Below are positions 32,020 to 42,115 of a stretch of DNA of 64,000 bases, piece after piece; position 1 is the stretch's first letter, and each line of letters begins with the position of its first letter. The translations under genes were made by a program, and so were the position numbers. Origin of the DNA: Poecilobothrus nobilitatus (lineage: Eukaryota; Arthropoda; Insecta; Diptera; Dolichopodidae). The stretch spans positions 182,336,240-182,400,239 of the forward strand of contig OX352772.1 in assembly GCA_947095535.1 (NCBI GenBank). The letters are read 5' to 3'. The notes below the pieces were generated by a model, which had not been told where the DNA came from, made no database searches, and saw nothing but the letters and a program-made list of their open reading frames with translations.

Positions 32020-33367
32020 AAAATGGATATCGGAAAGACCGTTAGGTTGGTTGTCCATGTCGATATTTTCTTCTAAATGGTATATGTCATCAGAGTAATC
32101 TTCAAATTTTTGTTCGTACATATTGTCGGTATCTTCTAAATTTTGGTAGTAATCGTCTATTTCCTCTTGAGTTGTATTTTCGGTATTAATGTGATAGTTT
32201 CTTTGTTGTTTAAATCTGTTGGACTGATATTGATTGTACTCTGGTGGAGGTCTTTTCCCTATTAAATCATTTCCTCTTGGCCTATTCATATAGTTTATTG
32301 CCCTGGATTGTTTGCTTAGAGTTGTGTCCATCGGTTAAGGCCGTGGTTGTGGTTTTGATGCTGTTGGTCTTTGCGGAAATTGTTTTGGATGAAATCCGTT
32401 TGGTCCAAAAAAATTTTGTGGAGACGGTATGTTGGTGAAGTATATATTTTCGAATGTATGTTGAATTGGTTGTGGGATGTGTGCTAGTTCGGGATAAAAA
32501 GGTATTTGTCTATTTTGATTGAAATGATTTTGACTTCTTCAAGGTGGAATTCTTGGTGTTATATTTCTGTTCTGGTTGGCTGTTGCATATTTGGAACGAT
32601 AATTTTGATTTTCTAGTTTTAGGCACAGGTGCAGTGCTTATGGAAGATCAATAGGTTCTCTAATTCCAAGAAGTTTTGGCAATTCGCCATTTAAACCTCT
32701 AATAAAGGTGTCCAGTGCTTTATCTCGGTATGTTTTTGTCAGTAACAAAAATGATTCGTTGCTAATCTCCATGCATGCTAGTTTCTTGAGAATGAGTGAC
32801 ATGTGAGAATAAACATCTTGATAGAATTGTGGTACGGTAGAGTTTCCTTGAACAAGTGTTGTCATCTGGTATTCCAGAATGCCCAGGTCTCGTTTATCTG
32901 CATAGTGGAGTGTAAGGCACTTAGAGATGGATTTCCAGTTTAGTGGTGTGTTATATGACTCTAATGCAATATTTGCGTTTCCAATTATTTTATTCCTTAT
33001 AACGCTGAGTATCCCAAAATATTTAGGTGTTCCTACTAAAGGCTGATAGATTTCCAAGATACGGTCTACGCTCTTCTTCCAGGAACTAAATTGAGCTGGG
33101 TCTCCTGAAAAGTCTCGCAACGACATCTGGAATTTTGTCCATATCGGCAATATTTTCTCTGTGTTCGTCATCTATTATTTGATCTCTTTCATGTTCTTCT
33201 GTTCTGGGTTGCAGTGCACGTCTTATATGAGTTTGGCAAAGTCTATTTACTATTGTTGTTATTAAAGATTCCATTTCTGGATTAATATTTGCATTTCCTC
33301 GTACTTCGCCAATATTATTTTGTCCATTTAGAACAGGTGGACGAATAATATTATTTTGGTTAGCCAT
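32011..33367 (-). pseudogene. gag: Gypsy B gag, frameshifted
   Basis: The N-terminal frame starts MANQNNIIRPPVLNGQ at 33367. After a frameshift between 33171 and 33086 the capsid-like part reads through [19 protein letters not shown] and [17 protein letters not shown]. In-frame stops then occur near 32638, 32540 and 32335, before a last fragment (PPPEYNQYQSNRFKQQRN and an acidic tail) ending at 32011. No CCHC zinc knuckle is seen, which is usual for errantivirus Gag. The end of gag overlaps the start of the protease frame. Confidence 0.8.
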
Positions 33368-34800
33368 TTTGGGAGAAAAAAAAAAAAAAATATAAAATAT
33401 TTACTTACGATTTAAATTGTTGGAGAGGGGAAAAGAAAATCGAAACTTTAGTGACAATTTTATTTGGAACTAATGGAGAATTAACCTGTATGAAAATTTT
33501 ATTTGATCTATTTTATGGTAAATATTTATTTTTATTTAAAATTTTTGTATAATATATTATTTTAATTTTAAATATTTATATTTTTATTTTTATTTAAAAA
33601 TATTTATTTTATTTATTCAAATAGAAATTTTATATTTTGTTTAGTATTCTATTTAATTAAAAAAAAGTATTTTTTCTATGAAAAAAGAATAATAATTGTA
33701 CAAAATTTATAAACTATTAACTCTATTAACTCTTATTAAATTTATATAATAGAAATGTTTGTTTCTCTTTATTGTTTAATTACTTAATTACTTAATTTAT
33801 AATTACAAATTATAGATTTTACTATTTGTTTCCTTGAGAGAAAAAAATTATTTTACTACTCTATTTTCTTGGATTTTCCTTCCAATATCGTGCATAGGGC
33901 AGCCTCACCCTAGGTAATGAGATAGGCTTGATCACGATAGAAAAAGAAAACTTAGAAAACAAAATCAATATAAATTAATCTTTTTTTTTTTTTTTAAGTT
34001 TAATCTTTGTATTTAATCTTTGTAATTTCTTTATTTTAATAATTTCAATTCCTTAATTTTACTTTACTTTTACTTTTTTTCCTTTTTTTTTTTTTTTATT
34101 TTTCAAATAATAGTAATTCTAATTTTATAAAAATTTTAATTTATTTTACTATTTTATATAAAAAAAATAATATTTTTCAGTAATTTTTTTGTTATTTCAA
34201 GTAATTTCAATTTTATAAGAATTGTAATTTACTTTATTATTTTGTAAAAAAAAATTTTAATATTTTCCAATAACACTTTTTCCTTTTTTTCTTTTTTATA
34301 TGCTTTTAACTTATGATAATTTTAATTTGCTTTAATTTTTCTAATTATTAATTTTCCTTTTTCTTTTTTTTTTTAAATTTTTAATTTTTAACCATTGATT
34401 TTTACTTATTTTCTTACAAACTTAAATACTAGAAATGCACTTAAAAACTTACATGAAAATAAGTGCTAGAACCATAGTCCTTATCTAACACCGGTAAATG
34501 CAGATTATTCCTTTTTGTCCTGCTTAATGTTCAGGTGACTCAGGCTCCACAATTTACACTCTAACGTGAAGATCACTGCGGCTTTCCTAGGGCCTTACAA
34601 TGTTAATGACTATGGCTATGGTTGGTTCTGGATCACAAATATTTTTGAAAACGCTTTCGGCTACTTGAGGCGACTCTTGGTTCCCAAATTTTCAGTGAAG
34701 TTGAAGAATCTTGAAACACTTTCGGCACGTTGAGGCTACTTGGTTTCCACTTTAGTGTATTTTGGCACTTTCTTCTTTTTTTTTTTCACTTTCGTGTCCA
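33368..34800 (-). other. Gypsy B 5' leader, AT-rich
   Basis: Between primer site and gag lie about 1.4 kb of A/T homopolymer-rich sequence with no frame of interest. At about 34650-34745 a motif ACTTTCGGC..CTTGAGGC occurs twice. Long A and T runs make this stretch prone to sequencing error. Confidence 0.5.
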
Positions 34801-34816
34801 ACCACGTTGGGTGCCA
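34801..34816 (-). other. Gypsy B primer-binding site
   Basis: The minus strand reads TGGCACCCAACGTGGT two to three bases after the LTR. TGG at the start fits pairing with a tRNA 3' CCA; I do not assign the tRNA. Confidence 0.65.
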
Positions 34817-34818
34817 GA

Positions 34819-35116
34819 TAATAAAAAGTATTATTAATTTTTAAAAAAATAATAAATTTTTTATTACACCTTTTTGTTACATATCGATTTTATAACTGAA
34901 TTACAAATTCTTCTCTTAAGACTAAAAACTTATTTTCTACTTGCAACATATGAATCGGCAACGTGACATTGTGTTTATTGTAGACATAGCGTCAACATAA
35001 ATTATCGCATGAAATATTTTGTTGGAATTTTATGGGAACGAATTAATTGTTGTAATTTTGTTAACTTCAGCATAATTTTATGTTAAGTGAATTTTAAAAA
35101 ATAATTTTCGTTAACT
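34819..35116 (-). repeat. Gypsy B 5' LTR
   Basis: 298 bp, matching the other LTR apart from about four substitutions or shifts (for example TTCTTCTC for TTCTTTTC and GTCAACAT for GTCAGCAT). It would carry the promoter. Confidence 0.93.
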
Positions 35117-36371
35117 TATACACATATTATTTGATCTTTCCTCCTATAATAATTTAGTTCAATCAATCTTGATGTGCACATGTATTTTGTATTAGAATTT
35201 AGTAAAACACAAAATATATAGGTACAATATTTTTATGTTGCTAAATTATTTTGTTTTAAAACATTTGTTTAGGGTTTAAATCAGAATATGTGTTGTCAAC
35301 ATTCTTTATTGCATATTGAATATGCATATCGTTAAAAATTAATGTTTTATGTGTTTTATTTAGGAACATTTATTATGTATATTGTGTAAAATTTTATTCA
35401 AAATAATTCCAATTGCCAAATTCAAACTACATACATACATAATATTATTTTTGTACATAGTAAAGAATATAAAAAGTAAAGATCATTACAAAATTATGCT
35501 TTTGCGCATTACGCATTATGATTTACAAACAAAATTTTATCAACACAAAAAATTAAAACTACGTATGTAAATATGTACGTACGTATGTACATAATATTTA
35601 TGTATTTATATTCAGGTACCGTGGTACATAAATTTGCCAGGTAGCTATATAACCCCTGTTTCCTGGTAGGAATGTGGGGTGTACGTGATATACTGATATA
35701 TAAAGTATTTACATATTGCGATATATGAATATTTTTTTTTTATATTATAATTATTGTACCCAGCCGGGAATCGAATCCCAGACCTCTCATTCCTTTATGA
35801 ATGAGAAGCGGTGCGTCAACCACTGCACCAATGGCTGGATACACATAATATTATGTTAAACTAATTTCTTAAATTATTTTGTTCCGCTCCATTTGTTTAT
35901 AATTTAAATCAAGATATTTGTCAACAATTTTTACTGCATGATCTTATTAAGCGATTAGGTAGGTACTAGATAGGTGTTCAAGGTTTGATGTTTGTTTGGA
36001 TATACGATATACTACAATAACTATACTATAAAAATATACAGTAAAATACATTTATATATATCATTTTCATACCTGTTAGAAATGTTGCTTCAACTAAAAT
36101 TGGATTGTAATATTTATAATCACAGTATTTTGGTACATATTTTACTCTTCGAGGTACTTTCATTATTTATGAATTACATACTGGAATAAAAAATTTTTCC
36201 TCTTGCTGTAATGGAATCGATTTAACATCTCTTAATTTACTTAAACATTTGGTATAAAATTGTAAAACGTATTTTATATCAGAAACAATAATTAATGTAT
36301 GTGTGAATAAAAAATATTTCATATTTTTTAAAATTTAAATTACATACATATGTGTTTCATTTAAAACTAAA
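35117..36371. repeat. Continuation of the interrupted repeat cluster
   Basis: 35117-35340 resumes the AT-rich body of the repeat unit cut by gypsy B (TTGATCTTTCC..., GTCAACATTCTTTA). A third related body occurs at about 35840-35935 after a tRNA-like sequence. The remainder (35340-35757 and 35940-36371) contains GTAC-rich microsatellite near 35570-35590 and no gene that I can support. Confidence 0.5.
35760..35838 (-). ncRNA. tRNA-like SINE head, reverse orientation
   Basis: On the minus strand CCAGCCA and the terminal GGCTGG pair as an acceptor stem. TGGTGCAGTGG is a good A-box and GGATTCGATTCCC a good B-box. The anticodon arm is replaced by a longer hairpin (CTCATTC...GAATGAG), so it is not a standard tRNA. 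It may still be transcribed by RNA polymerase III. Confidence 0.55.
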
Positions 36372-36377
36372 AAGTAT

Positions 36378-36798
36378 AAAATAAAGTAATATGTAAAAAA
36401 AATATTTTTTAAAATATGCTTTTAGCAAAACCGAATTCGCCCCCTAAAAAGTAGAAAATAAAATTGATTGCAAAACTTTAGCTTTTTGGACTGTTATAAT
36501 ATAAAAGTGAATTGCTAGTGCAAGCATTTTGGACTGTTATAATATAAAAGTAAATTGTTGGAATAAAAAAGAAACACGAACCTCAAATTCCCCAGATTTT
36601 TATTCAACCTTATTCCAGCAATTTACTTTTATATTATAACAGTCCAAAATGCTTGCACTAGCAATTCACTTTTATATTATAACAGTCCAAAAAGCTAAAG
36701 TTTTACAATCAATTTTATTTTCTACTTTTTAGGGGGCGAATTCGGTTTTGCTAAAAGCATATTTTAAAAAATATTTTTTTTACATATTATTTTATTTC
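36378..36798. repeat. Large near-perfect inverted repeat (foldback), arms about 180 bp
   Basis: The left arm (about 36378-36566) and right arm (about 36610-36798) are reverse complements, with about 45 bp between them. Landmarks AAAACCGAATTCGCCCCCTA and TTGGACTGTTATAATATAAA recur inverted; the latter is also repeated within each arm. It lies at the junction where gypsy A integrase core is interrupted. It is probably a foldback/MITE-type insertion. No coding content. Confidence 0.85.
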
Positions 36799-36801
36799 TT
36801 T

Positions 36802-37240
36802 AAAACTCGCATTTGTATGGTAGGTAACTGTCCCAATTTTCTTTATTTTCGTTTATATATGATCGTAAGTATTCGTTAAGAACTCTATGGTTTCTTTTTA
36901 ATGTTCCTAACGTTTCATGGTGGTAAGCTGTTGAGCATTAATGTTGAATATTTAATAGAAGAAGAACTTCTTTCATAAGTTGATTTTTATATTCAGTTCC
37001 TCTATCTGTTAAAATGCTTTTCATAGGTCCGAATATTAAAACACAATTTTCAACAATAGCTTTGCAACTGTTTTAGCTTCTTTGTTGAGAATTGGCACTG
37101 TTATTAAAAATTTGGTCAATTCGCATATTATGGTTACTGCGCATTGGTTATTATTTATGGTCTTGGGTAAGGGACCAATTGTATCAAATGGATTTGAGGA
37201 ATGGCTTTTGTTAATTGTAAAGGTTCCTTATGTTTCTTTT
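36802..37240 (-). pseudogene. Gypsy A integrase catalytic core
   Basis: Reading leftward from about 37240: NPFDTIGPLPKTINNNQCAV gives the first Asp, SILTDRGTEYKNQ the second. The third motif reads TLKRNHRVLNEYLRSY, with Lys where the family has the catalytic Glu before RNH. It then reaches ENWDSYLPYKCEF and stops at the foldback. Stops and a short indel near 36945 show decay. The core lies between the zinc domain (39361-39560) and the tail (25953-26345), both displaced by insertions. Confidence 0.82.
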
Positions 37241-39360
37241 TTATACCCTACACCTAAAGTATAGGGTATATTAACTTTGGTATGGTGTTTGTAACCACCA
37301 AAAGGAAGCGAGTTAGATATGGACATGTATATATATTCTGAATCAGGATCACCTCCTGAGTCGATTTAACGATGTCCGTCCGTCCGTCCGTTCGCACAAT
37401 AACTCAAAAATTAATGAAGCTATCTTGATGAAATTTATATAGTAGGTTACTAATCACGAAAGGAAGACTAAGTTCAAATTTGGACAAAATCGGTCCATGG
37501 GTTCGGATTCTGGAAGCTTCCGAATGATTTCGGAGCAAAGGAGATTATCTCCGAAACCAAGAAAGATAGAACTTTTAAATTTTGTACAATGATGTTCCTT
37601 CCCATTCGATTTATGTATCTGAAATTTAAGAGGATTTGGTCCATGGGTTTGGATTTTGGAAGCTTCCGAACGAGCACCAGAGCAAATGAGATTATATCCA
37701 AAACCAATAAAGATATAACCTTCAAATTTGACAGAGTGGTGTTCTTTCATGTTTTATTTAAGTTTCTAAAATTTGAGAGGATTTGGTCCATGGGTTCTGA
37801 TTCTGGAAGCTTCCGAACGAGCCCCAGAGCAAACGAAATTATCTCCAAAATGAACAAAGATAGAACCTTTAAATTTTGTACAATGATGTTCCTTCCCGTT
37901 AGATTTATGTCTCTGAAATTTAAGAGGATTTGGTCCATGGGTTTGGATTTTGGAAGCTTCCGAACGAGCACCAGAGCAAATGAGATTATCTCCAAAACCA
38001 ACTAAGATATAACCTTTAAATTTGGCAGAGTGGTGTTCTTTCATGTTTTATTTAAGTCTCTGAAATTTGAGAGGATTTGGTTCATGGGTTCGGATTTTGG
38101 AAGCTTCCGAACGAGCTCCAGAGCAAACGAGTATATCTCCACAACTAACAAAGATAGAACCTTTATTTTTAGTACAAGAGTGTGCTGTTATGTTTCCTTT
38201 TCTATAAAATTGGAAACTGACATTTGAAAGAATTTGAACCATGGATTCGTATATTGGAAACTTCCGAACGAGTCCCAGAGCAAACGAAATTATCTCCAAA
38301 ATGAACAAAGATAGAACCTTTAAATTTTGTACAATGATGTTCCTTCCCGTTAGATTTATGTCTCTGAAATTTAAGAGGATATGGTCCATAGGTTTGGATT
38401 TTGGAAGTTTCCGAACGAGCCCCAGAGCATATGAGATTATCTCCAAAAACAACAAAGATATAACCTTTAAATTTGGCAGAATGGTGTTCTTTCATGTTTG
38501 ATTTAGGTCTCTGAAATTTGAGAGGATTTGGTCCTTTGGTTTGAATTTTGGAAGCTTCCGAACCAACCCCAGAGCAAATGAGATTATCTCCAAAAACAAC
38601 AAAGATATAACCTTTAAATTTTGTACAATGATGTTCCTTCCCGTTAGATTTATGTCTCTGAAATTTAAGAGGATATGGTCCATAGGTTTGGATTTTGGAA
38701 GTTTCCGAACGAGCCCCAGAGCATATGAGATTATCTCCAAAAACAACAAAGATATAACCTTTAAATTTGGCAGAGTGGTGTTCTTTCATGTTTGATTTAT
38801 GTTTCTGAAATTTGTGAAGAGTTGGTCCATGGGTTCAAATCTTGGAAGCTTCCGAACAAGCCCCAGAGCAAACGAGTATATCTCCACAACCAACAAAGAT
38901 AGAACTTTTATTTTTAGTACAAAGGTGTTCTGTTATTTTTCCTTTTCTGTAAAATTGGAAACTGACATTTGAAAGAATTTGAACCATGGATTCGTATTTT
39001 GGAAACTTCCGGACGAGCACAAGAGCAACGAGTATATCTCCAAAACCAACAAAAGTAGAACCTATAAATTTAGTACAATGGTGTTCTGGCATGTTTTCTT
39101 TATGTTCCTGAGATGGATTCGATGAACTGGAGTGGCAATTCGGGTACCTGACACACACCTCCCAAGGACTAACAATCTTCGAAATTAATAAAGATAGAAA
39201 CTTAAATTTTTTTACAAAGGTGTCAAGCATATCCCAAGAGGATGTCTCTTTTACGTTCCTGAATTTCGAGTTGAATAAGACAGAAAAGGGAAGAAGTTCA
39301 AGCAGCTGCCAAAAAAACTTATGGATTTTTAATTTAATTCGAATTATTCAGGTGTAGGGT
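37241..39360 (-). mobile_element. Helentron-like element with satellite core inside gypsy A integrase
   Basis: The left end carries a TATACCC...GGGTATA hairpin (about 37246-37270) and a CGTCCGTCCGTCCG block next to CACAATAACTCAAAA, the reverse complement of motifs at 19470-19520. The right end repeats GGTGTAGGGT inverted relative to ACCCTACACC at the left. Between them is an ordered tandem array. The element separates integrase zinc domain from core, and both integrase sides remain readable. No protein is encoded. Class is by resemblance only. Confidence 0.5.
37460..39080. repeat. Higher-order tandem repeat, 147-bp monomers
   Basis: The anchor GGAAGCTTCCGAACGAG (or a close variant) occurs at 37512, 37658, 37805, 37952, 38099, 38256, 38403, 38550, 38697, 38844 and 39001. 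Spacing is 146-147 bp except after the fifth and tenth anchors, where it is 157. Monomer types alternate C-D-C-D-E, and this five-monomer block of about 745 bp occurs twice. Since 147 is a multiple of three, accidental open frames appear on both strands. Confidence 0.9.
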
Positions 39361-41220
39361 TTAATAAGTCGGTTGCATCGACTTACTGTTACATTTACTT
39401 GTTATTTTATTCATTTGGCAGTTCTTACATTTTTTAATATATTTTGCTATATCTTTTGCCATTCCTTTCCAATAAAATTTTGTTTTTAATTTCGCATATA
39501 ATCTTTTTTGTCCTACATGTCCTCCGAAAATAGGATCATTATTTAGTATGTTATCTATATCAAGAACTTTTTCTACCGTTTTCGGTGTATTTATTATCGC
39601 GATTTTTAATTTATTTAGGATTCTGTTACCTATTTCTTTGCAATTATTTATTGTATACTGAGTAAGTGTAGTGTCATTATTGTCAATTTCAATTTCTTTA
39701 ATATTCAATTTTTCTGTTTCTTTTTCTAGCGCGCCTAAAAATAACTCTAAAGTTACTTTTTTTTTAAATACGAATTTACTCATTTTTAAATTGATTATAC
39801 GTTTTCTTTTTTTAAATATTTTAGCTAGCATTTCTTCTAGTTTATCTATTTTATTATTATTGGTTTCCGATCTTGTTTCTACCTTCATAATTTGAACAGT
39901 ATTACTATTGTTTTCATGGGTAACTTGTAAATCTTTTATATTTATACGTGACAAAGCGTCTGCTACTACGTTTAGTTTACCTTTGATATATTCTATTGTA
40001 AAGTTATATTCTTCTAGGTCAAGTCTCATACGTGTCAACGTAGATGATGGATTTTTAGTGAGAACAAGTAAGTTAGTGGTTTATGATGGCTTTTAACGAC
40101 GAAGTGTGTACTATAAATATAAGGTCTGTAATGTGTTACTGCGAAATGGATAGCTGCTAACTCTTTTTCAATGGTGGATTTGTTTGATTCGCCTTTTGTG
40201 AATGATCTTGAAGCAAATGAAATTGGTAAATCCATTCCATTATAACTTTGAGTTAGAGCAGCTCCTACAGCATCTTTTGATGCGTTTACTACTAATGTAA
40301 ATTCTTTTGAAAAATCTGGATATTGTAGAATAGTAGGTTTTAGTAATGAATCTTTTAATTTTTGAAAAGATTTCTGACATTCTCTATTCTAATTAAAAAT
40401 AGCTGTTTTTCTTGTTAATGCATTTTAAGATTTCGCTATACCTGCAAAATTAGGTATGAATTTACGGTAATAATTTGCGAAAGCCACGAAACGGCTAGTT
40501 TCATCTTTATCTTTTGGTACTGGATATTTAGAGATTACTTCATATTTAGAATCATCAAAATATATACCTTTATCGGTACATTTATGATCTAAGTGTGTAA
40601 CTTCAGATTTGAAAAATTTACACTTTTCAGGATTTAGTTTCAAATTATGTTTTTGACATATTGCAAAAACAGATTTCAAATTCTTTAAATTATGATTTTC
40701 CGAACACCCTGTTACGATAATATCGTTCATATAAAGAAAACATTGTAGAGGTGTTGCACCTGCAAAAGCAAGTGACATCATTCTTGAAAATGAATTTGGA
40801 GAGACGTCAAGTCCAAATGGAAGAACTTTCCATCTATAGCTACCTGATTGTGTGCTAATAAAGTTATATCTCTTGATTGTTCATGTAATGGTACTTGATG
40901 AAAACCACTGAGAAAAATTTTGTTCTGTCTAGATTATCAAGAGTATATCCTATTCTTGGGAGTGGAAATTTGTCAGCTATAAGTTTCTTATTTACCATCG
41001 TTATAGTCAATACATATCCTCCATTTAGTTACATTACCTTTCTTTGGTACTAGTAGTATTGGGCTATTGTAATTAGATCGATTTGGTTCAATTAATTTAT
41101 TTTTAAGTAATTTCTTGACTTGTCTATCTATTTCGTCCGTTTGCGTATGAGCTTGCCTATAATTTTTAATATATACTGGATTATCATCCGTTTTTGTTTG
41201 TAAAAGTTATTAACAGACAT
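39361..41220 (-). pseudogene. Gypsy A reverse transcriptase, RNase H and integrase zinc domain
   Basis: Leftward order: RT start with DEIDRQVKKLL and NYNSPILLVPKK (about 41150-41040); the catalytic RT motif reads FLYMNDIIV (about 40740-40715) where the family has Tyr-x-Asp-Asp, so one Asp is changed to Asn. FVAFANYYRKFIPNFAG follows. RNase H pieces with EKELAAIHFAVTHYRPYIY lie at 40200-40100, and IKGKLNVVADALSRI at about 39980. The HHCC zinc domain has HVGQKRLYAKLK and CKNCQMNK (about 39520-39400). The frame is broken by several shifts near 40030, 40400 and 40790-40990. It ends where the Helentron-like element entered. Confidence 0.82.
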
Positions 41221-41425
41221 AGGGTCTGATTCTAATTGGAATATGTTGGAAAACTCATCACATAATTTAACTAATTTGGGTAGGTATAATTTACTAGAAT
41301 TTTTAGTAATAATTTCTTTTAGTTCTTTAATACGATTAAAATTTTTATTATAGTTTTGTTTAAGTTGTATTATTTCAAAGTCAGACAGTGGTAAAGTTTT
41401 TAATTTTATATTTTGTGAAATTAAT

Positions 41426-41945
41426 TTATTCAGAGTTTTTAGAAGCCACTATCGTTCTTGGTATGAACACGCCTTCTGAAATTTCTTGATCTACAATTAA
41501 ACAATCTTCATCTGAAAGGAAGGAACATTTCCTTATGATTTCCGAACGTGCTGGTAATAATATTGTTTGACTATTTGGACCACTTAAAATTGGAATTTCT
41601 AGAATATCATAATTTGTTTTTATAGCAACTATCAAATGTTCATAATTAATGTAGCATTTATAAGCTTTTATAAAATCTTTGCCGAGTATACCATCAGCTG
41701 GTATATCAAAATTGTCTGGTACTACATGTAATTCACATGTTAGTTCATAATTTTGTATATAAATTTTAGTATACACAGTACCCAAAGACTCAATATAGTT
41801 ATTAGTAATACCTTTAATTTTTATTATATTATTTTTATCTAAATTGAAATTATTATTAATCAGAGAAATGTCCGCTTGAGCATCTATTAGAAAATTTAAT
41901 TTAGTTACTATTGAAACGTAGTCAAAAATTTAGATTTAGAGTATA
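41426..41945 (-). pseudogene. Gypsy A aspartic protease region
   Basis: The segment holds the 412/mdg1-type protease fold landmarks: NFLIDAQADISLI (about 41900), where the active-site triplet DTG/DSG has become Asp-Ala-Gln, and PADGILGKDFIKAYKCYINY (about 41700-41640). The downstream part reads LPARSEIIRKCSF and EGVFIPRTIVASK. The active-site change and a frame break upstream of 41785 indicate inactivity. It lies between gag and RT. Confidence 0.75.
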
Positions 41946-42115
41946 AATATTTTTGATTAGTTTATTTACTGTTCCTCCTCTGTGGGTTGTTCTTCTACCC
42001 CTCTCTGCCCATGCCATTGAGGGGCTGTAGAGTTTTTCATATACCTAACATTACCATAACTCCTATTATTGTTATTTTTATTATTACCAATATTTCTGTA
42101 CTGTTACTATTACTA

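Larger units (their letters stand above)
26997..35116 (-). mobile_element. Gypsy B: errantivirus-like LTR retrotransposon with env
   Basis: Two 298-bp LTRs (26997-27294 and 34819-35116) flank gag, pol and env on the minus strand. The LTRs start AGTTAACG and end TTTTTATTA. By eye they differ at about four positions, so insertion is recent. Polypurine tract and primer site adjoin the LTRs. It lies within the tandem repeat unit, whose halves resume at each side. I could not find a matching target duplication. All three genes carry interruptions. Confidence 0.93.

Noticed and set aside
26989..35124. Target-site duplication for gypsy B
   Set aside because: Left flank ends ...ATAAGT and right flank begins TATAC; these are not direct repeats. 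A palindromic ATAAGT/ACTTAT relation spanning LTR bases looked suggestive but is not a duplication.
36060..36260. Protein-like reading on the minus strand (with KCLSKLRDVKSIPLQQEE)
   Set aside because: Composition looked better than random, but there are stops, no motif I can name, and the location is inside a repeat cluster.
37454..39230. Long overlapping open frames on both strands (up to 195 codons)
   Set aside because: They follow a tandem repeat whose 147-bp monomer is divisible by three, so absence of stops propagates in all copies. The peptides are repetitive translations of the satellite and match no protein family I know.
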